DNA from: Geosiphon pyriformis
Taxonomy: Eukaryota > Glomeromycota > Glomeromycetes > Archaeosporales > Geosiphonaceae
Length of the DNA stretch: 39,806 bases
Reading direction: 5' to 3'
Assembly: GCA_016748015.1 (NCBI GenBank)
Contig: JAAOMT010000082.1
Coordinates: forward strand, 4,031 to 43,836
Below the pieces are notes generated by a model. The model did not search any database. It was not told the origin of the DNA and saw nothing but the letters and a program-made list of their open reading frames with translations. Numbering within the stretch: position 1 is the stretch's first letter; every line of letters begins with the position of its first letter. Below are positions 10,599-21,967 of the stretch, one piece after another. A program made the position numbers and the translations under genes.

Positions 10599-12474
10599 AT
10601 GAACTTAAAGACTGCTTTTAGTAGTAGCATAACAAAAAAAAAGATGCCTAAAAGTGCTCTTCATGGTCCTGCTAGTGGTTTTTTTTCTCAAAAAAAAAAG
10701 ATGGTTGTGGATAATATAAAGCATTCAGGCAATAAGAAAAACATATCTTTGGTTAAATTGGGTCTTGGTTGCATGTATTCAGATTTGAATAGTAAATCTA
10801 GTGGTGGTGAGAACAATTTTATTATAAAAGATCTTGACAATAGGTCTCTTTTGGGCTCAGTGGCTAATACTTTTAAAGCAAAAAAAGTAAATACTAGTGT
10901 AATTTTTGGCTTTCCCCTTGGCTCTTTTAACTATGATATGAAAGAAGAGATAAAACTCCTTTCACCACTCTTTAATATATTCTTAAATAGAAAGTAGATT
11001 GATTCTAAAGTTGTGAAAACCTCCATAAAAGTGACTGTTAAAAAATTTTTTGCTTTAGATATTAATTTTTTGGCAGTAGAAGACAAATCTGCTATAATGA
11101 AAACTTGATTAATTAGAAAAAAATTTTCATTAGTCAATGATTTTAAAGGGGCCACTACCCTCTTAAAATTTGAAAAAATTATCAAATCTACTTTCACTTT
11201 GGAAATTAGCATAAAAAAGGCCATTTCATTGGCCAAAGAAAATGGGATTATTGCAAATATTAATGTTAAGAAACAAGAAATTCTTTTGAATTGGACTGTG
11301 GTCATTAAAAAAATTTCTATGGATATGCCAAAGGAAATAATCATCACTGTAGTGGCCGAATTTGGTGAAATTAAGTCGATCAAAATTTAGTTGATTGAAA
11401 TATGGCAGAAAACTGTGATAGAATTCATCAAATCAGATCAGGCTGAACATTTGGTATCTAAATAGTCTTTTCTTATTAGAAAGATTCAGTACATGTAACT
11501 ATGGCTGTGAGAAATCATAAAACTTGAGCATTAAGAGATAAATTTAGAGCACTGCTGTTTATCTTGTCAGTGGGAATAATTGCTTATAATTTGGGCACTT
11601 TTTTAGAAGGGGCTGGTGGGAAAACTTGTGTCATAAATTGATTATTGAATACTGGTAATAGAATTTGCTGTGCTGTGGTCAGCTTTGAGTCTAAGAATAC
11701 AATAGAATTTGCATATTGCATTGAGCCAATATTTGGTGGTGTTAAACTCTTTTGGGCAAGATTAAATCTGGTTTGGTGTGATAAATGTAAGAGGTTAAGT
11801 CATTCTGTTTTAGAGTGTAATACAATGAGTGTGACTACTCTTTTGGCTCCAAAATCATTTAAGAAGTCTATTTTTAAGGTAAATCATCTTTGTTTGACCA
11901 AAGTTACACTAAAAAAAGTGTTTTTATTTCTCACCTTACTGCTTTTGGTGGAAAATCTTGGGCCCAAGTGGTTTTACTTGTTGTCTTTTCTGAAAATAGT
12001 TTCTATTTGGATTCTGGTTCTGGTTTTTATCCATTTGGGTTTTCAAGTATCAAAAAATGTTTATTGGTTGTTTAGAATAATTCTTCTGTTGTTGACCAGT
12101 TAGCTTTCTTGGAATGATCTTCAGAACTCTTGGCTAACCAAGTGTTAAATATAATGTGTAGGTTAAATGATATGAAACTGGTGTCTTTGGTATCTGTTTT
12201 CAATTTCGCAGCTTCAATTATTCCTGTTCCAACATTATCTATATCAGATTTAGATATGGCTTTGAATAATGCACTAATGGCCTCTACTTTTTCTTTTTTA
12301 GTTGTTAACAATATTACTTCTAATCTTGGTTTAAGTAGTTCAAAGATTTTTACCACCAAAATGGGTGGTCTAAAATCAAAAATAGTTGCTCTGGAGGTGT
12401 TGGTTAACTCAATTTTGGAGAAGTTAAATTGTCTGTGCTCTGGTTTGGGTTTCTTAGCTCTCTTTTCATTTTAA
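10599..12474 (+). pseudogene. LINE L1 ORF1, nucleic-acid-binding protein
   Basis: Begins at an ATG with an open stretch of 132 codons, then continues in pieces (frame 11199-11390, 11645-11880, then 11890-12075 and 12130-12474 in shifted frames). The middle part (about 11190-11500) matches L3 ORF1: alternating hydrophobic segments with a WTVVIKKI…IIITVVAEFGEI block that resembles an RRM-like fold. A CCHC zinc knuckle, C-X2-C-X4-H-X4-C, is intact at 11777-11818. In LINEs of this layout ORF1 coats the RNA in the RNP. Stops at former Gln, Arg and Trp codons and at least two indels show it is dead. It ends with TAA at 12472-12474, next to the ORF2 start. Confidence 0.75.
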
Positions 12475-14060
12475 TAACAGATTTAGTTTGGAAGTTTGCT
12501 ATGTGTAATATTTGGAGCATCAATGTTTCTGTAAAACAGGATGACATTGTTCATTGGTATAAAAATTTGGGTAACTTGGTCTCTATAGTTATTAAGACAA
12601 AATTGCAGTCTAATATTAAGCTATGGATTATGAATAAGTTTGATGAGATTTGGATTTTTACTTCTGGGCTTTCTTGGTGTTGGGGTTGTTATTATTATTG
12701 GTCTATCACATGTTTAATATAGAAGAAGTTTCTGGTCAGCTAATTTCTGTACATCTTCTGTTTAAAGACAAACTCTCAATTACAATTTTGGGATTGTATA
12801 CTGGTGTTTCTGTTGGTGCATATTTTGACCAAGCTTTTAATATCAACTCTTTGATCTCTAAAACAGTCAATTTAAGTTTTTTACAGTTTTGGGTAGTAAC
12901 TTCAATAAAAATAGAGCCAAGAGGAATGCAAGTTTCAAGTTCTGTGCGGATTTGAGCTTAGTTAACACTTTTAATAAACATTTGTTGACCAAAGCTTTTA
13001 CTTAGAGCAATTTTAAGAGTGTAAAAAGAGTGATAGATTTTATTTTTGTGAATGAAAACTTGGTATCTGCTGTCATATTACACAAAGTCAATAATGTATC
13101 AGAATTTTTGATACAGATCATAAGTTAGTTTCAATTTTAATTGGTTTGGGTGGACTTTTGAATGCTTGTTTTATCAGTATTTGTAAGCAGACCAACTGTG
13201 ACTGGTAGAAGTTTAAGTTGAAAAATGCTGATGAGGCTCAATAATTGCATTTTAAAGAGTGTTTTTCTGTTGAGTTGTTGGTTAAATCTACCATATTTGG
13301 GAATGTGAAAGACTCTGGTGACTTAGATACATTGTGGAAAGTGCTAAAAGAGACCATGGTACAAGCTGCTACTAAGGTGTTCTCAAAGAATTGGTATAGT
13401 AAATATAATTGTTTAAGGAACAAACAATTTTCAAAATTTTTTAAATTAGAGCTGCTTGTTGCTAAAATTGTAAAATGTTGGAATTTTAGAAATCTTCTGA
13501 ATTTTGACTGTTTAGTTAAAGTTTGGTCAGCCATTGATGTAGTTGAGACTTCTAAGACTACTAACATAGTTCTGGATGGTGTGAGTTCAGTGGAATTGCT
13601 TATGTATTTGTTAGTAGTAAGAAGAAGGTATTAGAAGTCTAAGTATTATAAGTCAAAAATTGCTAAAGATATAGCTATTAGGAAGATGATTAATTATCAT
13701 AGAAAATTTTTGTTCTAACAAAGAGCAGATGATCAAAAGCATTTTGGAATGCCCATTTTGCAAGATTATTTTGAATCACTTGATGGTAGATAATACAATA
13801 GTAGTTGAGTCTAATGAGATAAAACTTAAAATTGATAAGATCATGGAAAGATGGATAAGAAAATGGTCAATGCTTCCAAGAATGTCTGATCTTTGGTCTT
13901 GTCAATATATGCCTTTGAATTACATGGATGATGATGCTTTTTCTGGTGTAATAAAAGTAATTGACATGAGAGAATTGTCATTAATTGTTAATAGTTTGCC
14001 AAATGACAAAGCTATCAGATTGTCAAAGATACTTAATAAACTTTGAAAACACTGTAGTGG
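12474..14060 (+). pseudogene. LINE L1 ORF2, endonuclease and linker part
   Basis: Starts with an LVWKFAMCN block that matches the LVWKITTCN start of L3 ORF2; the expected ATG reads ATA here (12474-12476), a G-to-A loss. An apurinic-endonuclease-like domain follows to about 13160, shifted in frame near 12660. The GDFN- and SDH-type motifs are eroded. The linker up to the RT (13245-13634, 13729-14046) is better preserved and includes the DDDAFSGVIKVI block shared with L3. The piece ends where the 14061-14859 insertion begins. Confidence 0.75.
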
Positions 14061-14859
14061 TGTTATAAAAGGTTTTTCTTGGTATATTTTAATTGTTAAT
14101 ATCCCGTTTTAATTGCAATTAGTCTCTTATGAGTTCCTCAATTTTATGTATTGGATATTAATAATAATATATTAAAGATTTTTTCTTGATGTTGTAATGT
14201 AAGTCTTCTCTTTAATTCTAGTTGTCTTTATATGTTGTATACTTCTTTATAGAGGCTAATCTGAAATCTACCTATTGTCTGAGGTCTTCTCTGAGACTAT
14301 CCTTGTAACTGTCTAATGTGTTTCTCTAATTTAGAAACACGAAATGTTAATGGTCTTTTCACAATTTTTTTATGTATATAATAAAGCTTTTTTAATTTAA
14401 TTAATAACTACATAAATAATCTTGATTAGGGATTATTCTTCCAAAGGATTCAAAAATAGAATGATAGTTTCATTTACTAAAAAGAATATATGAATTTTAT
14501 TGTTAATCTTGTAATTGTGATGTTAATTCTATTTATTATTTTTATTAATTTTTTTTAAATAAAATTTTATTTAGATATTTGTTGCTTTGAATTGAAGCTG
14601 TTTTTAGTTGAAACTGTTGTTTTCTTCATTATTAAACTTATTATATATATATATAAATATTGTTTTACAAAATAACATTTTGTAATACTCTATTTCTATT
14701 ATTTCTAAATAGTGCTTGTTACTATTGTGAAATAGTGCTTATTGCTATTGCATAGTAGTGCTTGCTGTTATTTGTAAATTATTATTTTTTATAAATTGTT
14801 GCTGTGCTATTTCATGATTGGCTAATTTATAATTCCTATTAAATTCTTGAACTGTAACA
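14061..14859. mobile_element. Candidate solo LTR inserted in L1 ORF2
   Basis: 799 bp that interrupts the L1 sequence; L3 has none of it at the matching place. Its termini are TGTTATAA… and …CTGTAACA, that is a TGTTA/TAACA inverted repeat typical of LTR ends. It holds an A/T-rich TATA-like run near 14640-14660 and a three-unit tandem array. No coding sequence. It does not align with the gypsy LTR family of the window although it shares the last eight bases. The flanking bases (AGTGG before, ATAGA after) do not show a target duplication, so an altered or other element type remains possible. Confidence 0.6.
14707..14775. repeat. Three-unit ~23-bp tandem repeat
   Basis: Units at 14707-14729, 14730-14751 and 14752-14775 share the core AAATAGTGCTTGTTACTATT with a few changes. 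Inside the candidate solo LTR. Confidence 0.8.
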
Positions 14860-17039
14860 ATAGAGAAATATTGGTTTGTTTTTTGACACTGTTAAATGCA
14901 TGTTTGGCTTCAGGTGCAATTCCAACTCTCTAAAAGAGAGCGTGAATTTCAATGATTCCAAAACCTTATGAATAAAATGGTGTATTAGTAAACACTAAAC
15001 TTATTGCATTAATTGAAACTGCTCAAAAGATTTTGTTCAAGATTTTTTCTGATCAAATTTTTTTGGCTTGTAGCAAATTTAACATTCTTCATGGTAATAA
15101 TTTTTTAGTGTTGAAGAGTATTTCAACTCAGTTTCTTATTTTTGCCATTGGGTTAGTTGTTGAAGATGTTTTAAAGAAGAATAAAAAGCTTTGGTTAGTA
15201 TTACAGAATATGCACAAAGTTTATGATTTAATAGTCTGACATCATCTAAAAGCTAGCTTGCTTTGCATCAAAATATGTAGTTAATTTATCAGGTTTTTTG
15301 GTAACATTCATAAGAATAGGATTAATAGGATTATAACAGATTTTGGACTTTTAAATGTTTATAGAGTACACAATAATTTGGATCAAGATGAGGTCTTCTC
15401 TCCACTTTTTTGGAAGATCTTTTATGATCCATTTTTGTGTAAGATAAAGAAACATAAACACTTGTACAAATACAAAATTGATATTAGATTCATGGCAAAG
15501 TCTGGCAGAGTTGAAGCAGTTGGAAAGAAAACTTCTTTTTTGGCAGCTGGCACTTTTGTTAATAATACAATATGGATTGAAAATTGTCAAACTTCCACAC
15601 AACATATTTTGAACATTGTTAATGAGTTTTTTGAAGTTAATAACATTTTAATTAATAACAATAAAACAATAGCTATTCTGATTAATCAAAGTATTAAGTC
15701 TGCTTCACTGTTTATTAATAGTCTGTCAATTTCAATTGCAAAAAAAAAAAAAGCACATAGATATTTGGGCATTTTCTTGTCTACTAAGAGTCTTTTTAAG
15801 TCTAGTTTGGCTTAAGCTTATATAGATATCAAGTTTTTTGCTAATGTAGTATTGAAGAAAATTATCACAAACAAACAATTTTTTTACTTAGTTTCAGCTG
15901 TTTTACAGCCAATTGTTAGCTATAGAATATAGTTTAGTTTTGTCTCTGTAGATATGTGTTATAAGTAGGATATAATGATCAGAAAAAGTCTTAGAGCCAA
16001 AACTGGATTACTACATAACTTTCCCAGTAAGGTTTTGCATTATCTATTTTTGTATAATTTAAAATCTTTTGAACAAGTACAGGCTGAAGAAAGCTGGTCA
16101 TGCTGCTTGTTTTTTCCAATATCCATAGTATTATTGAATGTTTGTTTGAACATAGATTTTTAGATTTGCAAGTTCTGGAATGGTTTTTTTTGAACTTATT
16201 ACAGTATTTTGTTAGATTGTGGGTTAGTTCAGTAAATAATTTTTTGGCTGGTGTGGTAAAATTTTTTTTTGAAAATGAGTTTTTTTTAATAAACAATCTG
16301 CCCAATGTTTTTTGTAGATCTGACAAATTTCCAATATCTAAAATCTTTAGACATTTTTTATATTATAATTCTGTTCTTTCTTTGAAATAATTTGGTGTTG
16401 TTTTTGGTAATAGGCTTTTGAACAAAAGAGGAAAAATAATAAACTAGAAGACATTTTAGCAGTAGAAAAAGTTGAATCCAAGAAATTTTATGCCTTACTG
16501 GTTTACTCTGGTGGCTAAGTTTATAAGCAAGTGAGTTTTTTTGAAGACTGAATTCACTAATATTTCTGAATTGTCAGTGCTAAATGTCTTGGAATCTGTG
16601 ACATTTTCTGATGTCTGTGATAGTCTAATAGAGATTTGGTCTGATTGTATTAAAGTTTACACAGATAAGTCCTTGAATGGTACTGGTTTTGCTAAAGTAA
16701 TGAGTGGTGCAGCTGCTTATTTTTTAGTCACAAACATAAGTATTGGGATTAGAGTACTTGGGCTATTGTTTTCTACTTTGACTGAATTGCAAATCATTGC
16801 TTTGGCCTTAAAGTGCATTCCATTTTCTTGTGCTGTGATTCTGTATTCGAACAGCCAATCTATAATTGATGCTTGTATGACAGAAACTTCTTTAGCTGTG
16901 TCTGATTTTTGCAATTATTGCTGGATTAAGAGATTGCATATAGCCAATCTTATTAAAAATAAAAATATTTTGGTTAAGTGGGTGAAAGTTAAAGGACATT
17001 CTGGAGTTCTGGGCAATATTAGGGCTGATAAATTGGTGG
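14860..17039 (+). pseudogene. LINE L1 ORF2, reverse transcriptase and RNase H part
   Basis: LINE text resumes at about 14860 and matches L3. RT motif A reads LVLQNMHKVYD (15190-15230) where L3 has LVLQDMRKAYD, so the catalytic Asp is Asn. Motif B is preserved (NLDQDEVFSPLFW, about 15375-15415). Motif C reads FVNNTIW (about 15555-15575) where L3 has FVDDTIW. RNase H lies at about 16640-17030, with TDKSL for TDGSL, an intact ELQ Glu, NSQ for DSQ and an intact KGHSG. The open segments are 15033-15239, 15378-15815 and 16541-17039. The text stops at 17039, where the gypsy LTR insertion starts, and resumes at 26756. Confidence 0.85.
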
Positions 17040-17129
17040 TATTATTTGAAAAAAGAAAGCTTATTAAAGAAAAAAAAAATGTAACCTAAAAAAAAATGTG
17101 ATGAAATGTGAAGAGACACAGAATAACAT
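17040..17129 (+). mobile_element. Solo gypsy LTR G2, left part
   Basis: 90 bp between the interrupted L1 RNase H and the 3' LTR of G1. It starts TATTATTTG (the TG expected at an LTR start would be decayed to TA) and ends GAATAACAT, a motif that recurs in the tandem array of the right part (for example near 25998). Together with 25902-26755 it makes an LTR of about 944 bp, close to the length of the other family members. This supports a solo LTR later split by G1. Confidence 0.6.
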
Positions 17130-17574
17130 TGTTACAGATGATTATTTCTGTGGTTGTATTGAATAACAAACCCGTAACTTAGTGCTCAAAAGCTACTTTT
17201 ATGGATAATGTGCAAAAGGTATGATATCTGAAGGTTTTAGTTGATCTGAAGGTTTTGTTATGGAGTTCTTTGTATAATGAACAGAGATTCAGTGTTGATG
17301 GTAGTAGTTTTCCTGGAGTCACAATTATGCCCAATTTTTTTCTCAGCTTGGTGGCCAGATTTATTCTAGCAGTCGTGTCTTTCTGGTAAGCTATCTGTTA
17401 ATATATATAATTCTATCCTTATTTCTGGGTCTTTTACCAGGCTATCCTTGATGTCAATAACTCAGTGCTTAATCTTTTTACTCGATTAGTATACAACAAC
17501 AAAAAATCAAAGAAAGAAAGAAAATAAAAAAAAAGAAAATAAAGAAATAAGCCAAGGCAATTTGGTATGTTATA
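17130..17574 (-). repeat. Truncated 3' LTR of G1
   Basis: Matches 25000-25458 of the 5' LTR with scattered transitions, starting with TGTTACAG on the plus strand. The match stops at about 17574, where integrase codons begin. The promoter-bearing U3 half, which in the 5' LTR extends to 25901, is absent. It includes the A/G-rich tract at about 17505-17550. Confidence 0.85.
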
Positions 17575-18521
17575 GTAATACTTTGTCTCTGATCTTGAAT
17601 TCAACTGGTTTGTTTGGTAGTTGACTATCATGTCTTTCTTTCTGTGTTTCTTGTGACTTTTGGATATTATCAGCTGCTCTTTTTCGTTTGTTTTCCAATG
17701 TTTCTATTAAGTCATATGTTCTTCTTAGCAATGTTTTTTGAAAATTTTCCTCTGTTATTGGTTCAGCTGGATATGTATTAATTTCTCTCTCTACTGGTAA
17801 TGTTGCTATTCTCCCATATACTAATTCAAATGGTGTTGCTTGTGTAGTATTCTGTTTCGTTGTCCAATAAACAAATAGTACTGATGGTATAAACAAAATC
17901 CAATCGTTTTGGTTTTCTTGGCTGAGCTTGGCTATTGCTTCACACAATGTTCTGTTGAATCTTTCTACTAATCCGTTGGTTTGTGGATGGTATGGTGATA
18001 ATAATGGTCTCTTAATTCCGAATCTTTGGCTCAATTCTGTTAATGTTCTGTTCACAAAATGAGTTCCTTGGTCTGATAATAATTCTTTTGGACATCCATG
18101 TTGACAAATCAAATCCTGATAAACGAATTCGGCAACGGATTCTGCATCTGCTCTTTGAATTGCTTTCGCCTTTGGCCATTTAGTGAGATAGTCTATAGTT
18201 ATTGCTATGTATCTGTTTTTTTTGCTGGTGATTGTTAATAATCCAACTAAATCAATTCCCATATAGTTAAATAATTGTTCCACTTTGATTGGTCTTAATG
18301 GTTCACTGGGTCTTGTTCCTTCTCTTCGCTGACAAGCGTCACAATTTTGAACATATTGAATGATGTCTGGGTACATTGATGGCCAATAGTATCGTTTTCT
18401 AGTTCTTTTCATGGTTGCTTCTTTGTGAAAATGTCCTGCTATTGGATTTGAGTGCATGTTAAATAATATTGTCTCTTTTTCTGGCTCCATAATTACTCTG
18501 GTTGGTTGATCTGGATTTTTT
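17575..18521 (-). pseudogene. Gypsy integrase, C-terminally truncated (G1)
   Basis: An open stretch of about 306 codons. Counting from the Met at 18490, a zinc finger H13/H20…C50/C53 (NCDACQR) is followed by the catalytic core with D80 (MGIDLVG), D140 (LLSDQGTHF) and E176 (HPQTNGLVERF). The D140-to-E176 spacing has 35 residues between, the D,D(35)E pattern, so the core residues are intact. The product would insert the cDNA into the genome. The frame runs out at RDKVLL, straight into LTR sequence, so the C-terminal domain present in copy B (to about 6610) is lost. A frame change separates it from the upstream linker near 18522. Confidence 0.9.
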
Positions 18522-18749
18522 CTATTTTTCCGATGAAGTATATTTTGGTAAGTGATAAAATATTTTGATTGTTGTTTGATACTCCTTCATTCCGTATGAG
18601 ATAAATTCTCCTTGAACTGTTGAGTGTTTAAATAATGTTGCAATTGTTGATATTTTTGTATGTTCATCTTTTGTTGTATTTTTCCATTGGTATTGTTCTG
18701 GTTTTATTATATTTTTGGGTTGAAATGTTCTTAGATTTGTCTTATTCAC
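18522..18749 (-). pseudogene. Gypsy RNase H-integrase linker, out of frame (G1)
   Basis: About 75 open codons (TNLRTFQPKN… to LPKYTSSEK) in a frame different from both neighbours. The RNase H and integrase frames agree with each other, so this part lies between two compensating indels. Its peptide matches the linker of copy B (TNKTFQFKN, LPKYI). It carries no domain I recognise and probably forms the connector before the integrase zinc finger. Confidence 0.6.
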
Positions 18750-19582
18750 AATAAACCGTCAGTATTTCTGTTGTCTTTTCCCTTTTTGTAATGTATAGTA
18801 TAATTGTATGGTGTGAGTGCCATTTTCCATCTTGACTGTCTTTTATCTCTAAATTCTTGTTTTTGGAGTAATGTTAATCCCTTGTGATCTGTGTATACTT
18901 CAAACTTCTGGCTCAAGTATTCTTTCCATTTTATGATGGCCCAGTATATTGCTAAGTGTTCTTGTTCTGGTGTTCTATAGTTTTTTTTGGCTGGTGTTAA
19001 ACCTCTGCTGGCATATGCTACTGGATGTTTTCTGCTGTCTGGTCCTCTCTGAGATAATACTGCTCCCAATGCTTGGCTGGATGCATCAGTGGTGATGATA
19101 AATAGTATGCTGGAATCTGAATAGATCAATACTGGAGCTTGGATGAGCTTTTTCTTCAGAATATCAAAAGCTTCTTGTTGACCTTCTGTCCATTCATATT
19201 TTGCATTTTTGTTTTGTAGTTGATTGAGTGGCTGTGCTATCTTGGAAAAGTTCTTGATAAAACGACGATAGTAACTGGCAAATCCCAAGAATGATTTCAG
19301 TTCTGTTATATTGGTCAGCACTGAAAAGTTCTTTACTATCTCTATTTTCTCTGGATCCGTTTTGATGCTGTCTTTGCTGACTATGTGTCCCAAGAATTTG
19401 AGTTCTGTCTTGCCAAAAAAGCACTTTGTCGCATTTAACTTTAGTCTTGCTCTTCTTAGTCTTTTGAACACTTGTTGAAGATAATGAAGATGATTATCAA
19501 ATATCTTTGAGAATACATTGGTGTCATCCAAGTATACAACTACTGATTTCTATAATAAGCCAGTATAAACAATTTCTATTAG
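18746..19582 (-). pseudogene. Gypsy RT palm/thumb and RNase H (G1)
   Basis: Begins with the end of RT: the catalytic VVVYLDDTNVF motif at about 19505-19540 is intact. A stop (TAG) and the TGA at 19583-19585 separate it from the fingers/palm part upstream, in the same frame. RT thumb, then RNase H: TTDASSQALG with its Asp, EQEHLAIYWAI with Glu, and EVYTDHKGL with Asp. It ends NTDGLL followed by TGA (18746-18748), where LSR would be expected. Together with the upstream part it would copy RNA into cDNA and remove the template RNA. Confidence 0.9.
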
Positions 19583-21313
19583 TCATTGGAAAGTTACTGG
19601 GGCATTGGTTAAGCTGAATGGCATTACTTTAAATTCAAAATTCCCTTCTCTAGTAGTAAATGTCATCTTCTTTTTGTCAGCTGGATTCATGGCTACTTGC
19701 CAGTAACTACTGTCTAAATCTAATGTGGAGAACCATTTGTTCCCACTGAAAGCATCAAATAATTCCTGTATTTGTAGAGTTGGATAACTGTCTCCACGAG
19801 TTACACTATTGAGTTTCCTATAGTTTACACAAAACCAGATTTTTCCATTTTTCTTACAGACGAGTACCACTGGTAATGACCATAGACTCATTGATGGTTG
19901 AATTAGCCCGTTGTCAAGCATTTTGTTTATCTCTTGACGAATGATCTCATGGCTGGCTGGCAGCACTCTGTATGCTCTTTGTTTGATTGGCATTGCATCT
20001 CCAGTCTTGATCTGATGCTGGATGATGTCAGTTTGGCCAAACTCATTTTCGCTGGCAAAGATGTTGTTGAAATTGTTGAATAGCATCTTGAGCTGTATAC
20101 ATTGAAGTGGATCTAAGTTTCCCAGGTTTATTTGTTCCAATTGTTCTGGTTGGAGCAAATAACATTTGTCTTGTCCATAGATTGTTTGTGATGTGATGTC
20201 AACATATTCACAAAGTTGTGGAAAGTCTGAAATGGGGTTTGGTGGTTGGTTTTCTATTTCTGTGGTTAAATATCCAATGGTGGTTTCTTCTGGTATGTTG
20301 ATGACATTGCCAGTGTTGTTGTAGATGGGAATTTTTATGCTGTTATAGCTTTTGGCTGGTATATGGAAATTGATCAACCCAATCTCTTCTGATTCACAAA
20401 GGGTTGCTTCCACTTCAAAAATCTGTTCTTGCTTCTTTTCCTTCCTTTCTATTGCTAACATGTACTGGCTATATGGTGGAATAGAAATAGCTTGACCAGT
20501 TGAGATAATTTCTCCTTGGCCAACAATTTCTTCCTCTGCCATATTAACTAGTACATCTATTCTACCCGTTGATCCAAATCCTTGTATTCCTCTCGCTGTT
20601 ATTCCTAATTCCTCTCTCTTTCCCACTAACACTAACTGAGCTACTCTAATCAGAGGCAGGAATATTGCCTGTGCTATCTTTTCATTGGGCTCTATTATAT
20701 AGGCTTTTTCTGAGTCATTTTGTAGCATGGTGATAATATTTCCTACATATCCCGTGTCAATTATTTCTCCTCTTATATTGATCCCTCTTTTTGCTAAACT
20801 ACTTCTAGATGCTAATTGAACCATTGTCATTATCAGAATCTCTAGTGCTATTTTCAGATCAATGCAGGTGCGTGAATGTAGTTCTAATTTGATGGCATCT
20901 TTTTCTGGATATCTCAGATCAAACCCTGCATCTATATCATGCACACGTTCTGGCATAATACCTTTCCTATTGTCACTATACCATTTCAACTCTTGTTCCT
21001 TGAAGAGATCTGATAGGGCAATATATTGTTCATAGTTTAAATCAGGTTTTGAATCTGAGTCTGAATTGTTTTTGTCATTATTGTTATTTTGAATAGAGCT
21101 GGAACCAGTGTTTTCGTCGTCATTGTTAGAGTCTGGATCGCGATTGATCAGCAATTCTGATTCCAATGCACAGCTGCTGATTGGTTCTTCTTCTTTAGAG
21201 ATCGAGTAGATCATGCATGATGGTAGATTGTAAATGAAGTCACAATCGTCACAATATTCAAAGTCACTGGGAATTAAACAATGGTGACACAGTTTTGTAT
21301 TTAACTGTGCTAG
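19583..21313 (-). pseudogene. Gypsy pol: dUTPase domain, linker and RT N-terminal half (G1)
   Basis: 543 open codons from 21214, plus an upstream in-frame stretch to 21313. Counting from 21214, an acidic Asn/Asp/Ser-rich spacer (20-60) is followed by a dUTPase domain (about 85-220) and a beta-rich stretch (225-325). RT fingers and palm (about 375-543) follow, with QPSMSLWSLPVVLV, a YRKLN block and the first catalytic Asp in FSTLDLDSSYW. TGA at 19583 replaces an expected Arg codon after NAPVTFQ. The frame is the same as protease upstream and the RT end downstream, so this was one polyprotein. Confidence 0.9.
20555..20960 (-). other. dUTPase domain within gypsy pol (G1)
   Basis: All five trimeric-dUTPase motifs appear in order: DAGFDL (motif 1), RSSLAKRGI (2), GEIIDTGYVGN (3, with the Asp and the uracil-stacking Tyr), NEKIAQAIF (4) and ARGIQGFGSTGR (5, the Gly-rich P-loop-like tail). 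The length of about 130 residues fits the family. dUTPase hydrolyses dUTP to dUMP and so keeps uracil out of new DNA; fused to an RT it would protect the cDNA. It is located between the Cys-rich block and RT. The motif residues look intact although the polyprotein around it is broken. Confidence 0.9.
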
Positions 21314-21967
21314 TCATTGTTTTTGCTCTTCTCTAGTAAGTGCCAAGTTTTGGTAGTGTTTATGGAACTCTTCTGGTTTTAGAAAATTTATAACTGGCTC
21401 TGCATCCCAGTTAAGCTTGATGAATTCTGGTGGGTTGTTTTTAATTGTCCGGATTTTTTCTGGTAACGTGCCTTCAATTTTGGTGGTTGCTATTCTCCAA
21501 ATTTTGTCATCGTTATGTAGACAACTGTCTAATTGTTGCACTGCTTTTTGCCAAGTGGCTTCAATTGGTGTCCCCTTTTTAACCCAGTCGCTGATCAGAA
21601 TTGTGTATTGACACTCTATGTTACATGTTTCTCCACATCCAGGAATGTCATGCCACATTTCTTCATCCAAAAGAGTCTCTCTACAAGCTAAACATGGCTG
21701 ATTGTCCCATTTCCCTACTCGTTTTGGTCTTTTAAAGTGTTCAAGAATGCATGGGTGGCAATAGAACCTAGTTGCCGTTGAATATTTCTCATTGTCCCCA
21801 TAGCATGCGCCCATTGATAACAATTTCTTACCACAATTAACGCATATAAGCTTAGGTCGACGATAGGTAGATTGTTGTGGTATAGTGTAGGTGTTATAAG
21901 TGGTAGTGGTTTGGGTGGTCTCTTCTTCTTTCCCTTTTCCTTTATTTTCTTTGTCTTCTTCCCATTT
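21224..21967 (-). pseudogene. Cys-rich (multiple CxxC) block of gypsy pol (G1)
   Basis: Lies in frame between protease and dUTPase. A basic Lys-rich stretch and a QTTTTYNTYTIPQQ-like linker precede a run of cysteine pairs: CVNC, CHPC, CLAC, CNIEC, then after the TGA at 21314, CHHC and CDDC. The spacing suggests two or three zinc-binding modules, but I do not recognise a named domain. It could bind nucleic acid or help assembly. Stops: TGA at 21968-21970 (expected Trp) and TGA at 21314-21316 (expected Arg). No similar block is typical of Ty3/gypsy polyproteins known to me. Confidence 0.7.

Noticed and set aside
18522-18749. Programmed frameshift between RNase H and integrase
   Set aside because: The out-of-frame piece is bounded by two compensating indels in an element full of lesions; copy B breaks at nearby but different bases, and no slippery site is visible.
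20555-20960. A captured host dUTPase gene
   Set aside because: It is continuous and in frame with protease-side and RT-side sequence, without its own start or stop.
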